DNA of 17,314 bases from CAYSCW01 sp964449165 (GCA_964449165.1 CAYVAT010000055.1:1-17314), one strand, 5' to 3'. Positions 8,120 to 17,187 are shown, counted from the first letter of the stretch. The notes: generated by a model not told the origin, from the letters alone. Numbers and translations: made by a program.

Positions 8120-8301
8120 CGACTTCCCTCCCAAAGCCAATCATTTAAATTTTCATTACTCATTTCATACAGAACAAAGCAATCTCATTATGAATAACAG
8201 GCCGAGATTTTGACCTTCCCTTCAATCACGCACAATGGCCTTCATTCAATTCAGGGATAAGGCTACATGATAAATAACGGCCAAATGGCTTATGGACTGG
8301 G
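8120..8301. other. Convergent intergenic gap
   Basis: This 182-bp stretch lies between two genes that point toward each other. I see no convincing stem plus T-run for either transcript. Only short repeats such as GCCA-AA-TGGC (8280-8289) occur, too tight to form a hairpin. Termination here may be Rho-dependent. Confidence 0.5.
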
Positions 8302-11082
8302 CTATTCGAGCTCTACAGTAGTTGAGGTTCCATAGTAAATTCCGTTGAAGAGAAATTTAAAGGTGCCGTGGGGTTGAGCACGGAAAGTAATTTCCGGTCC
8401 ATAGAGGAAAAGCTTCCCCTTGCCCACGCCGGCTTCTACGACCAGTACTCCGCCATTTAGATAATGCTCTCCCCAGGCCCAGCCGCTGCGGAGAAGACTT
8501 CCCTTACCAAACCAAGCCACGGTTTTGACTCCTTGCAGCGAGGCTTCAGGCAGGAGGCGAAAGACCGGACTGAACCGGAAAAAGACATCCACTTCATCGG
8601 CCACGCCGTAGGCTAAGGGGCGAGTGTTGTTCACCTTGGCTCGAAGAAGAGAACCGGTAACATAATATTTCTCCCTTGGCAAAGGTTTTTCCGTCCCGTC
8701 CTTCCGTCTTTCCACAAGAGCATCAGCCACAGGAAGGTCCAGATGATACCCTAAATAAGTTGAGCTGCCGATGGCAAGAACGGTCCCTCCCTGCTGGAGA
8801 AAATTCTTCAACTGAGGTACAGTTTTTGAAACCGTCACCTTCCCTAAACAGTGCCTGTATTCAGAGGACACCTCTTCCGGCTTAGGCTGATAAAAAAAAC
8901 GGTAGCCACCAGGTTGCTCAGAGTCACTACGGGGAATAGCGCCGCTGACAAAAATAAGAACATCATATTTTTCCCGAAGCTTACCAGCATCGAGCGCCTG
9001 GGGAAAGACAACCTCGAAAGGAAATTCAAACTTTTCCAGCAGCCAGCGGACCCATCCCGAAGCCATGGATCCTCCATACTGATCCCACAAGCCTATTTTC
9101 ACCGGCCGCAAGCGAAAGGCGTCCCCTTCGGGTTCCATCACAGATGCCTCAAAATTCAGACCGGTCTCTTCTGCCATATCTTTAAGCTCACCGATTGAGA
9201 CGGATTTTCGAGGTATGTAAATTGTGCCGCAAGGATATAATTTTCCATCCATCTGGAAAGATTTTTTCAACCAATAAACCTCTTTTCCCTTGCCAAGCAG
9301 ACGGTTGATGGCTAGAAAGGCGTCGTTCTCCTTGTGGCTGAGCAAATATCCTGGAGCTCCTCTTCTCTCAACCACTTTGCCCGAAGGAGGCCTGGCCAGA
9401 CCTTCAATCCGCTCGAAAGGCCCATCAAACGCCTCAAGGATCCTGTTGAACATGACTCCCATCTGGTAGGCCAGAGTCCAGCCTGCACTATCATAGAGAG
9501 GACTGGGGGGACCGCCGGGACAGGGGATGTCATCAGGATAATCCTGGGGTTCGAACATATCCAGGATGTGGGGGCGAAAAGCTTGAGCTGTCCTGACCAC
9601 ATAAGAGCCTTGAGGATAGCTGTGCCCTTCAACCTCGAAGGGCTGGGTGGCCCGTAGAACCATAATTCCGTTCTTGATAAGAGCGTTGACAAACTTGGTG
9701 GCTGTCAAAAAATCGCGCTGATCAGAAGGGATGATGTATCCCCTTGGGTCCCGCTTTTGAGGATCGTGCAGCATTTCATAATATTTCAGGGGATAACCCT
9801 CGAATCGAGCACGCCCCTTAAGTTTAACTCCATCGCGCTTAATCTGGTCTTCTACGGCGGTAATCATATCCGGATGAATAGTCCAATGGTCTCGGCTTCC
9901 TCGCTCTATGGAGTTCATCCCCATCCTGTAGATGTTGTAGAGAAAATCCTCTCTGTTCTTTGAAGCCACATCCAAAACCGCCCGATCAGCGGTGAGGGAG
10001 TATTCGACTGATTGCCGGAAATGCCACTCCTGAGGGGCAACAGGAAAAGGAAGGTCATTGTGAGGAAGCTGTTTTGGAGGAAGAAAAGGGATCTTGATGG
10101 GCGTGGGATTCCCGATAGTCTCTGTCAGAATGCCCACCATGTTGTGGAAATAGCCTGTGGTTCTCAACCCTCCGTTCCACCATACAGAATATCCAGCCCC
10201 AGAGCGCATGGTTGCTCCTGGTTTGTTTTCGGCCACAAATCTAGTGTGCATGGCTGCTCCCACCAACTCAGTTTCCATAGTTACCAGAGGATCGAAGTTA
10301 TAGTTGAAATGCGGCTGAAAAGGCGGGGCAAACAGAACACAACCAGCAGGACCTGTCTGGTGCTGGTTGTAAATAATCTGGGGAAACCACTCATGATAAA
10401 ACACGCGGCATATGGCCTCTGTCTCGGGCTGGGTGACCATGTAAAAATCACGGTTGTTGTCATGTCCGATGTATTTTTGGTAAAGCCGAGGAATCCCTCT
10501 GGTCGTGCGCTTTTTAAGGTCAGGCTCCCGATTGTACCAGCCAGCCACAAGATCCAGCCCGTCAGGATTGCTGCAAACAGCTAAAAGAATCACATCATCC
10601 AGGATGCGCAGGGTTTCGTTGTCGTTCTGGCTCGCCATCTCGAAGACAAGCTGTACCAGCTGCTGTGAGCCAAGGATTTCTGTGGCATGGAGGCCTCCAT
10701 CGATCCAGACCACGGCTCGCCCCTCTCTCGCCAGCTTCCTAGCCTCGCCGTCAGAGAGTCCTTCGGCTAAAGCAAGCTGTTTTGCAATATCCTTGTAACG
10801 GAGCAGATTCTCATGATTTTCAGGTGATGTGATGATGGCCATCATCATCGGCCGTCCCTCTGCGGTGCGGCCAATCTCAACAAGTTTTATCCTTCCTGAC
10901 TCCTGCTCCAGCTTCTTCCAATACTCCACCATCTGGGCGTAATTCACGAGCTGATAATCATCGCCGATGTTAAAACCAAACTGCTCCTTTGGAGTGGTGA
11001 TTTTCTGTTGAGCAAAGCTGGGAAAAATGGCTAAAGCTGCTAAGAAACAGAAAATTAAGTATAGAATCTTAAATTTTTTCAT
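8302..11082 (-). CDS. Secreted M14-family zinc carboxypeptidase with C-terminal amidotransferase-like region
   Basis: From ATG at 11082 this is 926 residues. GGGAGG sits a few bases upstream, so the longer reading from 11172, which overlaps the upstream gene, is rejected. A signal peptide ends near SFA-Q (residue 24). The M14 domain (about 40-400) has zinc ligands in LHATE (His132, Glu135) and NQHQTG (His241). NNR (209-211) matches the substrate-carboxylate pair of carboxypeptidase A, and GILTETIG (Glu321) is the likely catalytic glutamate. The protein is much larger than a plain carboxypeptidase. The last roughly 260 residues have a Rossmann-like pattern (YDVLIFVSG; LQQGGTVLAIGSS) resembling the class I glutamine-amidotransferase fold, and near the end GPEITFRAQPHGTFKFLFN. 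It follows the S9 peptidase gene by 16 bp, so both are on one transcript. Likely role: exopeptidase on exported peptides; specificity unknown. Confidence 0.88.
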   Translation of the reverse strand: MKKFKILYLIFCFLAALAIFPSFAQQKITTPKEQFGFNIGDDYQLVNYAQMVEYWKKLEQESGRIKLVEIGRTAEGRPMMMAIITSPENHENLLRYKDIAKQLALAEGLSDGEARKLAREGRAVVWIDGGLHATEILGSQQLVQLVFEMASQNDNETLRILDDVILLAVCSNPDGLDLVAGWYNREPDLKKRTTRGIPRLYQKYIGHDNNRDFYMVTQPETEAICRVFYHEWFPQIIYNQHQTGPAGCVLFAPPFQPHFNYNFDPLVTMETELVGAAMHTRFVAENKPGATMRSGAGYSVWWNGGLRTTGYFHNMVGILTETIGNPTPIKIPFLPPKQLPHNDLPFPVAPQEWHFRQSVEYSLTADRAVLDVASKNREDFLYNIYRMGMNSIERGSRDHWTIHPDMITAVEDQIKRDGVKLKGRARFEGYPLKYYEMLHDPQKRDPRGYIIPSDQRDFLTATKFVNALIKNGIMVLRATQPFEVEGHSYPQGSYVVRTAQAFRPHILDMFEPQDYPDDIPCPGGPPSPLYDSAGWTLAYQMGVMFNRILEAFDGPFERIEGLARPPSGKVVERRGAPGYLLSHKENDAFLAINRLLGKGKEVYWLKKSFQMDGKLYPCGTIYIPRKSVSIGELKDMAEETGLNFEASVMEPEGDAFRLRPVKIGLWDQYGGSMASGWVRWLLEKFEFPFEVVFPQALDAGKLREKYDVLIFVSGAIPRSDSEQPGGYRFFYQPKPEEVSSEYRHCLGKVTVSKTVPQLKNFLQQGGTVLAIGSSTYLGYHLDLPVADALVERRKDGTEKPLPREKYYVTGSLLRAKVNNTRPLAYGVADEVDVFFRFSPVFRLLPEASLQGVKTVAWFGKGSLLRSGWAWGEHYLNGGVLVVEAGVGKGKLFLYGPEITFRAQPHGTFKFLFNGIYYGTSTTVELE

Positions 11083-11098
11083 GGATCCTCCCTTTTTA

Positions 11099-13657
11099 CT
11101 ATTCTCCACTCTGCTTAACGTATGTGTCGAACCAGTCAATCCAGCGAGCCCATAGGTCCATATAGGTCTCAATGCACCTTGGCCCGTGGGACTCGAAAGG
11201 ATAGATGTAGAGAACAGCCTTTTTCCCCAATCCGGTCAAGGCCTGAAGCAGGCGTTCCGACTGGATGAGAAAAGTTCCGGTGTTATTATCCTGGCCTCCA
11301 TGATACATGAGGAGAGGGGTGTCGATGTGATCAGCATAGAAAAAGGGTGACATTTCAAGATAAGTATCCTGAGCTTCCCACAAAAAGCGCCTTTCATTCT
11401 GGAACGTCATCGGAGTCAACGTTCTATTGAAAGCCCCATCACCCGCTATGCCTGCTTTGAAAAAACTGGAATGAGCTAGAAGGTTTACGGTCATAAAGGC
11501 TCCATAACTGTGCCCGCCCACACCTATTCGGTCGATGTCCACATAGCCCATTTGGTCCACCTTCCGAATAGCTGCATACATCGAATCCGTAAGATGGGCG
11601 ATATAATTGTCATTGTACTTCTCTTGCTTCCCGATGATGGGAATATCGGGTTCAACCACTGCGTATCCCTGAGTAAGCCATATCTCGGAAGAATTCCTGT
11701 AATCCAGGTGAGGAAATGCATTGTGATTATGAGAACGGAAGGCTGCCTTCTTGTATTCCTCAAAAGACCGGTATTCCCTAGGATAGGCCCAGAAAACAGC
11801 CGGCACCCGGCTCCCCTCTTTATAATCTACGGGAAGAGAAATGCGTCCCTGCATCACCAAACCGTCTCGCCGTTTGAAATCAAAATCGATCCTCTTACAA
11901 CGGGCCACTTCGGAAAAAGGATCTCGATTATTTGTCAGCTTTTCTGCCGAGCCGTCCTTATGCCAGAGATAGCAATCGGGAAAAACACTCATTGATTCAC
12001 GGCTGATAATGATCTGTGATATATTGTCATCAACGGGGACCAACGGACGCTCATACGCGTCTTTCTTACTCTCAAAAATACGTATTTTTTCGCTCCTTTT
12101 AATAATTATTTTATCGATAAAAGGCTGAGGCTTGAAATCTTCTTTATAACCTGGTCCCTGGAGGTGAACCGACCTCTGATCAGTGGAGAGAAGCGCATAG
12201 ACGATGCCGTTTCCAGTTCGAAGTTTGACGATCTCTCCTGGAAGCTTCAACACATCTTCAGGATCAATATCTTTGACTAAAACATAGGGCTTAGGCTCTT
12301 TTTTGGTCAAGTCGTAAGCTACGATCTCCTGCTGCCTTTTCCTGCCGTCTCTCTTGGTCAATGTGGCAAAGGCGAAATGCCCCTCGGGGGAGTAGATGAC
12401 ATCGCTGAAACGCTCTTCACTCACAACAAGTGTCCTGACCTGAGAAATATCAAAAGGAGGAGACAGGAACATGAGTCTATCTTTTCGTTTTGAATCATCT
12501 GAATCTTCCTCAGGCTTCTCCTCCTTCTTCTTTTCACGCCAGAGAAAGCTCAGCCCTTTCCCATCAGGACGCCAGGCAACATCTCGGGGAAGATCTCCTT
12601 CTCTTTCCCTATCTCTGTCTCCCCTCATGGCCTCCTTCAGGGGGACTTTGCAAATTGTGGAAAGAACCTTTCCTTCCAAATCCATCACCTGCAATTCTCT
12701 GGGGAAACTGTCGTAGCCGGCTATATAAGAAAAGGGTTCAACCATCTTTTCAGCAAGGATGTATTTACCGTCCGGGCTGAGGGAAATGCTCATGTACATG
12801 GCCGGGGCTCCAATTTTTCTCGGAGGCTCTCCAGGGGAAAGAATTGCCAACTGAGCCGTGGTGTAATAGCGGAAAAGCTCTTTATCGGTTGATGTGCGGA
12901 GCAGAAATGGATAAGTTCGTGTGGGGGTGGACTTTTCCCGAGTCCGACGGATAATGGGAGTGTTGGGAACAGAATCTTTCTTGGGCTCTGGACCACGATC
13001 TTCTGGAACTAACAAAGCAAGCACAGCCCCGCCAGGCGTCCATTGAAGCATTCGGGATGAGCCTGATGGTCGACGTCGCCATTGGGGTCTTCCCGCCAAG
13101 GTGGCCATCACAAAGGCATGGCTGAGAGGTTCGGCCTTACCGCTCAAAACATCTGCAACCCAGACCTGCGTTCCCTGTTTAAGATGAGCCAAAAAAGCAA
13201 TCTTTTTCCCCTCAGGTGACCACATCATATCACTAACAAAAATGTCCTCGGGAAGGGCAACCTGCCAGGAATCTCTCTTGCTCAAGGAATAGATCTTCAG
13301 TGCCTTGATCCCCTGGGTGGAAAGGCGCCATTCACGGTTCGTATCAGGACAAAACTCGAGCATGGCCAGACGGAATGTCTTCTGGGCCATAAGCTCTAAT
13401 GTGGAAAAATAGGGCTGAATCGGAATCATAAAATGGTCTCCATCCGGACTCATGGCCTCGAGCATGTCGTAGTGTCTGTCTCTCTTCAAGATATCCTGGA
13501 CTGGATCTGGCGGAAGAAGATAAGATTCCTCATACTGTCTCTGCTTCGCCCATAAAAGATTCGCCCCTACAACAAGGACACATGTCAAAACAATTGTTCT
13601 CCCAATCATACTCATTACACGACACATGGCCTTGTTTGCTTTTAAATTATTGTGCAT
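11099..13657 (-). CDS. Secreted S9 family serine peptidase, glutamyl-endopeptidase (S9D)-like
   Basis: This is 852 residues from ATG at 13657, chosen because GGAGG (13663-13667) lies 5 nt upstream; an in-frame TTG at 13675 has no such support. A long n-region and hydrophobic core end near LLWA (residue 37), consistent with export. A beta-propeller-type N-terminal domain is followed by an alpha/beta-hydrolase domain. The nucleophile is in GGHSYGAF (Ser717), with Asp790 in GGQDNN and His824 in FESHGP. Segments such as GAFNRTLTPMTFQNE and YLEMSPFF are very like plant chloroplast glutamyl endopeptidase (subfamily S9D), so cleavage after Glu is predicted. A strongly charged Lys/Glu/Asp insert sits at about 372-393. 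The M14 gene follows 16 bp downstream. S9 membership is firm; the glutamyl specificity is from memory of the family. Confidence 0.9.
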   Translation of the reverse strand: MHNNLKANKAMCRVMSMIGRTIVLTCVLVVGANLLWAKQRQYEESYLLPPDPVQDILKRDRHYDMLEAMSPDGDHFMIPIQPYFSTLELMAQKTFRLAMLEFCPDTNREWRLSTQGIKALKIYSLSKRDSWQVALPEDIFVSDMMWSPEGKKIAFLAHLKQGTQVWVADVLSGKAEPLSHAFVMATLAGRPQWRRRPSGSSRMLQWTPGGAVLALLVPEDRGPEPKKDSVPNTPIIRRTREKSTPTRTYPFLLRTSTDKELFRYYTTAQLAILSPGEPPRKIGAPAMYMSISLSPDGKYILAEKMVEPFSYIAGYDSFPRELQVMDLEGKVLSTICKVPLKEAMRGDRDREREGDLPRDVAWRPDGKGLSFLWREKKKEEKPEEDSDDSKRKDRLMFLSPPFDISQVRTLVVSEERFSDVIYSPEGHFAFATLTKRDGRKRQQEIVAYDLTKKEPKPYVLVKDIDPEDVLKLPGEIVKLRTGNGIVYALLSTDQRSVHLQGPGYKEDFKPQPFIDKIIIKRSEKIRIFESKKDAYERPLVPVDDNISQIIISRESMSVFPDCYLWHKDGSAEKLTNNRDPFSEVARCKRIDFDFKRRDGLVMQGRISLPVDYKEGSRVPAVFWAYPREYRSFEEYKKAAFRSHNHNAFPHLDYRNSSEIWLTQGYAVVEPDIPIIGKQEKYNDNYIAHLTDSMYAAIRKVDQMGYVDIDRIGVGGHSYGAFMTVNLLAHSSFFKAGIAGDGAFNRTLTPMTFQNERRFLWEAQDTYLEMSPFFYADHIDTPLLMYHGGQDNNTGTFLIQSERLLQALTGLGKKAVLYIYPFESHGPRCIETYMDLWARWIDWFDTYVKQSGE

Positions 13658-13964
13658 AAAAACCTCCATTAGCAATCATTGATGGTTTGTTCTCCCTGCT
13701 ACTCATGGGTAGCCTGTATGATTTTCTATTTTGAAAGGAAAATATCTTACAGGAAAAAAGGGAAAGATTAAAGCACATTGCTTGGCTTAGGGCATAAAAT
13801 TCATCGTCACAGAGAAAAGCCTTATATTAAAAGGTCATTTTGCTGTGGCCGGGATGGGATCGGGTTATTATCTTATCACGGCCTCTAATAAGGATTATAC
13901 CGATTCCTCTGTCCAAATGAATACCAGCAAGCTTAAAATTGAAAAAGTTGAAAGGACTTATCGG
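13658..13964. other. 307-bp gap between receptor 2 and the peptidase genes
   Basis: Read on the minus strand this separates the receptor 2 stop from the S9 start. It holds an inverted repeat GCTAC-TCATGG-GTAGC (13698-13713) in the S9 leader and a weak interrupted stem (GGCCG near 13847, CGGCC near 13891). I see no strong terminator and no convincing promoter, so read-through from receptor 2 into the peptidases is possible. The half nearer the receptor carries the plus-strand relic ORF described separately. Confidence 0.5.
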
Positions 13965-14087
13965 TCAGAAGCTGAAACGGAAACCCAGCATGAATATCCT
14001 CGATCCCAAAATATAGGTCGTCGTATCATAGTCTGGACTCAGCACCCGCCTTCCTTGTGCAGTGTTCTCATCATCTGGAAACCATAA
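13791..14087 (+). pseudogene. Protein-like ORF remnant, unrecognised, no normal start codon
   Basis: Just after an in-frame TAG (13788-13790) the frame opens and reads IKFIVTEKSLILKGHFAVAG, then MGSGYYLITASNKDY, then TDSSVQMNTSKLKIEKVER. This has balanced amino-acid use and alternating hydrophobic patterns like genuine beta-strand protein. The only standard start is GTG at 13845, inside the protein-like part; an ATA stands where an ATG would fit (13794). Past about 13964 the frame runs antisense into the end of receptor 2 and loses its protein-like look, ending at 14087. This fits a 5' gene fragment that lost its start and its 3' end, perhaps by rearrangement beside receptor 2. I do not recognise the family. 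A chance ORF remains possible. Confidence 0.3.
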
Positions 14088-17033
14088 TCCCCCATCGTTT
14101 TGTTGCGCGATTTTATATTTGCTTCCCAGCACATTAAGAATGTCCACATAGGCACTTATTTTTGTAGAACCTCCCAACCGCAGCTCCTTCTCCACCCTCA
14201 GCTCAAGATTGTTAAAAGAATCATATCTTCTTGTTCCGGGTGACTCCAAATAGACTCTGGCGAAAGAACCATATGCATGATTATCCTCAATCCAGGTAGC
14301 AGGCGGGTAGATGGTGACACTCCTTGCCCATGGCCTTCCGCTCATGTGTGTGTAGTAAAAACTAAATAGAAGACCGAACTGAAACCTGTAGGTCCCCATA
14401 AGCTTGAAAATCAAAGACCTGTCATAATCCAGCCTGGATTCTTCCGAAGAATAATTCACGAAATAATTGGGAGAGTCGGCAGCTTCGGTAAATCCTGAAT
14501 TGGCTTCATACCCTAATGGCATGTTGCCCGTCGATTTGCTCCAAACCAGGGAACCCAGAAATTGCCAGTTATGTGACCATCGCTTTTTAACCGCCAATTC
14601 TAAAGCTTCATACTTCCTCTTCAATTCAGGGACATTTTTAAGGCGATTGAAGGACAGAGGAGCGTTTTGGGACCAGAAATAGACTGTAACTGGGGTATCC
14701 TGATATTCATGATTTCCTGGAACAACGGTATGAAAAGGTATCCACCATCCCTCTGAATCTTGATCGCGTGTGTACCAATCGCTATCTGTATCAGGCGAAT
14801 AGAGAACATTCTCCAGGATATTTTCTTTGCTTTTGTGGATATAATTTATTCCTGCCGAAAAATCTCTAAGTATTTCTTGGCTGATGCCGAAAGTCCATTC
14901 CTGGGTATAAGGAGACTTAATATCTGGGTCTATTCTTTTTGTGTAATAATCCTCCAAGTATAAGCGATAGTCCTCATAGTCAAGGAGGTAAGTATCGGTA
15001 TCATCTGGCTGGCCGTTCATGTCTTCATCGTACCAGAAGAATCGATGAGACCGGCCGGGAAAAAAGGGATTTAAAGGCATGAGGTAATCTAACATCATGT
15101 ATTCGTTGTAGCGAGCAAATGATGCTTTTAATACTGTTTTTCCGTTGCCATAAACATTCAAATTCATACCTACGCGGGGAGACCAACAGTTCCAGGTCAT
15201 CAGACTTTTCATTTCTGGAACAATATTTTCATCGTAGGGATTAACGTCATACTCAGGTTTTATCAATTCTTCCCCTAATTGAAGAGATAACGGATTTCCA
15301 CTGGCTAATTTTTGAAAGGCTGGCATCCGGGCATCGCTGTGGTCGAATCGAATTCCAAAATTTAGAGTCAGTCTATCAGCAAAGGTCACCCTCTCCTGGA
15401 TAAAAAAACCAAGTTTTCTGAGTTCGGCGATGGAACTTAATCCATCTTCCTGCATACTGGCTAGATAAAAATGAATCATCCCTTTTCCAACCGTGCTGCC
15501 AGTGGTGGGTGATGAGTCCAGTCCAAAATAATAAGGGCTTCCATCAAAATAGTCGATCAGCAGATTGTCATTTTTCCAAGTATCCTGCTCCCCATTGACA
15601 TATTCGTATTCTGCTCCCAGTTTGAGCTGATGGTTACCTCTCATGAAGTCATCCTGAAATCGGGTAAAATAGGCTCCAACCTGAAATCTTTTGGTAAGCC
15701 GTTTTTCGTTGAAGGGAGCACTCCCCCAGAGATAGCCTGTGGCTTCATCAAAGTATTGAGGACTCTCCCCAGCTTCTTGATTGATATAAAGAGGAAGCGA
15801 GTGGGATAAGTAGCTTGCCCTCCATTCAATAAATGTGTTTTGGTTAAGAACGTAGCTTGCCCTGCCGTCCAAATTGTAGTTTTTTTCGTGATCCCAAACT
15901 CGAGTGGCTTCCTCTGTTATATTCCATCCCAGAGAGGAATCGTAAATTGGCTGATGGCGATTGGTGTAGTTAAACATGGCAGAAAATGAGATCTGGGAAG
16001 TGATTTTGCTGCTCAGTTTGAAGAAGCCCAATTTTTCATTATCACTCCAGAGATAATCTTCATGACTCTTGCCCATAGGATCTACCCAGGGATTAAAATC
16101 AGTGGTCCGATCGTGAGAGATCAGACGACCGTTACCGAAATACCATAATCTATTTTCCAGGAGAGAACCTCCCAGAGATAAAGATATATCCCACATCTTC
16201 TGATCGGCAAGAGGAGGCAGAATTTCAGGGTCATCCAATTCTCTTTCAGAGAGCAGAGATTGAGTCAATGAATCGCTTTTATGAGAGAGGAGGATTTTCC
16301 CAACGAAGCTGTTTCCGCCAGATTTAGGAACCACATTGATGTGCCCTCCCTCAGTGGACTCAATAGCTGGAGGGTGGCCAGCAGTTTCCAGCTCTATTTC
16401 TTCTATAACGTCAAAGTTGATATTGGTGATAAGTAACCTTCCCCACGGATCGTTCTCGCTCAAACCATCCCAGGCGTAAGTGTTGGCTCGGGCTGATGAG
16501 CCGTGGACTATAACTTCGGGCTGGTAGGGAGTACCTTCCAAATGTATCCTGGCATCAGAATTGATAATATGGTGCAAGTCTCGGGAAAGAGGGATGTTTT
16601 TTATTATTTCTTGTTCTAGGATCACTGCCGTTTTTGCCGATTCCGCATCAAGTGTAGGCGAAGGGATGTTAAGAGTGATTTCCTCTTCGATTTTTGTAAT
16701 CTCCATGGTGACAATGATAGTGGTGGTCTTTCCCATGCCGACTTTAATGCCTTCTATGTTGACTGTTTTAAATCCTGGCATTTCCACTGTGAGACTGTAT
16801 GTACCTGGAGGGAGAAGGGTAAACCTGAAGTTTCCGGTATGGGCAGTAATATAGGTTTTAATCTCCATTGAGGCTGGAGATGATATGTAGATAAAAGCCC
16901 CAGGGAGGGGGAGCCCTTCGGTATCAATAATCTTCCCCTTCAGGGAACTGGTTTGACTCTGGGTCAATCCTGGAAAGGCTACTCCTAGGACTAAGCATAT
17001 GATCAAAAAGCCTCTGCACAGCGTTCTGTTCAC
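13965..17033 (-). CDS. TonB-dependent receptor with carboxypeptidase-regulatory-like domain (Oar-like), receptor 2
   Basis: This is 1022 residues from a GTG start, supported by CCTCC (GGAGG on the coding strand) at 17040-17044, 6 nt away. The N-terminus (GFLIICLVLGVAFPGLTQ) is a signal peptide. A CarboxypepD_reg-type domain spans about 30-112 (SLKGKIIDTEGLPLPGAFI), a plug about 130-245 (WDGLSENDP; INVVPKSGGNSFVG), and then a long barrel ends in Phe (MLGFRFSF). It shares with receptor 1 the KTYIT, VEM-GFKT, GKTT, EIT-I-EE, PSP and VLNQNTF blocks, so the two are clear but divergent paralogues. The plug is atypical in places (HGSSARANTYAWDG). The S9 and M14 peptidase genes follow on the same strand after 307 bp, so import of peptides is a reasonable guess. 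The substrate is not visible in the sequence. Confidence 0.92.
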   Translation of the reverse strand: MNRTLCRGFLIICLVLGVAFPGLTQSQTSSLKGKIIDTEGLPLPGAFIYISSPASMEIKTYITAHTGNFRFTLLPPGTYSLTVEMPGFKTVNIEGIKVGMGKTTTIIVTMEITKIEEEITLNIPSPTLDAESAKTAVILEQEIIKNIPLSRDLHHIINSDARIHLEGTPYQPEVIVHGSSARANTYAWDGLSENDPWGRLLITNINFDVIEEIELETAGHPPAIESTEGGHINVVPKSGGNSFVGKILLSHKSDSLTQSLLSERELDDPEILPPLADQKMWDISLSLGGSLLENRLWYFGNGRLISHDRTTDFNPWVDPMGKSHEDYLWSDNEKLGFFKLSSKITSQISFSAMFNYTNRHQPIYDSSLGWNITEEATRVWDHEKNYNLDGRASYVLNQNTFIEWRASYLSHSLPLYINQEAGESPQYFDEATGYLWGSAPFNEKRLTKRFQVGAYFTRFQDDFMRGNHQLKLGAEYEYVNGEQDTWKNDNLLIDYFDGSPYYFGLDSSPTTGSTVGKGMIHFYLASMQEDGLSSIAELRKLGFFIQERVTFADRLTLNFGIRFDHSDARMPAFQKLASGNPLSLQLGEELIKPEYDVNPYDENIVPEMKSLMTWNCWSPRVGMNLNVYGNGKTVLKASFARYNEYMMLDYLMPLNPFFPGRSHRFFWYDEDMNGQPDDTDTYLLDYEDYRLYLEDYYTKRIDPDIKSPYTQEWTFGISQEILRDFSAGINYIHKSKENILENVLYSPDTDSDWYTRDQDSEGWWIPFHTVVPGNHEYQDTPVTVYFWSQNAPLSFNRLKNVPELKRKYEALELAVKKRWSHNWQFLGSLVWSKSTGNMPLGYEANSGFTEAADSPNYFVNYSSEESRLDYDRSLIFKLMGTYRFQFGLLFSFYYTHMSGRPWARSVTIYPPATWIEDNHAYGSFARVYLESPGTRRYDSFNNLELRVEKELRLGGSTKISAYVDILNVLGSKYKIAQQNDGGLWFPDDENTAQGRRVLSPDYDTTTYILGSRIFMLGFRFSF

Positions 17034-17062
17034 TCTGAGCCTCCTCTTCTTATTTTGTTTTT

Positions 17063-17075
17063 ACAACGACGTTGT
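17063..17075. promoter_or_regulatory. Perfect 13-bp palindrome in receptor 2 leader, possible operator
   Basis: ACAACG-A-CGTTGT is a perfect 6-1-6 palindrome, 30 bp upstream of the receptor 2 start codon. A TTGACA box (17085-17090, minus strand) lies next to it, though no good -10 follows at the right distance. The position suits a repressor site blocking transcription into receptor 2. Its 6-bp arms could also form an RNA hairpin only if the centre opens, so a DNA-binding site is more likely. Confidence 0.3.
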
Positions 17076-17158
17076 TTTTTCGGTTGTCAAAAAAGAATTC
17101 TTAAAAATGAACATATACTGATTTTTGGGGTTTTCAACTTTTCTGTTAAGTAGCAGTA

Positions 17159-17187
17159 ATCTTAACATTTATGTTTTTCTTTGACAA
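17159..17187 (-). promoter_or_regulatory. Candidate promoter for receptor 2
   Basis: On the minus strand TTGTCA (17187-17182) and TAAGAT (17164-17159) are separated by exactly 17 bp. That is five of six and four of six matches to the sigma70 consensus. It would give a leader of roughly 120 nt. This is a better pair than the TTGACA nearer the gene, which lacks a -10 box. Confidence 0.4.

Noticed and set aside
8280..8289. GCCAAATGGC as a terminator between convergent genes
   Set aside because: A 4-bp stem with a 2-nt centre cannot form a stable hairpin, and no T-run follows.
10012..10584. 190-codon plus-strand ORF
   Set aside because: It lies fully antisense to the well-supported M14 gene, and its translation does not resemble a protein family. 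The same applies to the antisense ORFs at 11510-11995 and 5727-6146.
11083..11172. Longer M14 reading starting at 11172
   Set aside because: It would overlap the S9 gene by 74 bp. The ATG at 11082 has a strong GGGAGG site and begins a proper signal peptide.
17085..17090. TTGACA as the main receptor 2 promoter
   Set aside because: No acceptable -10 hexamer lies 16-18 bp downstream; the pair at 17159-17187 is better.
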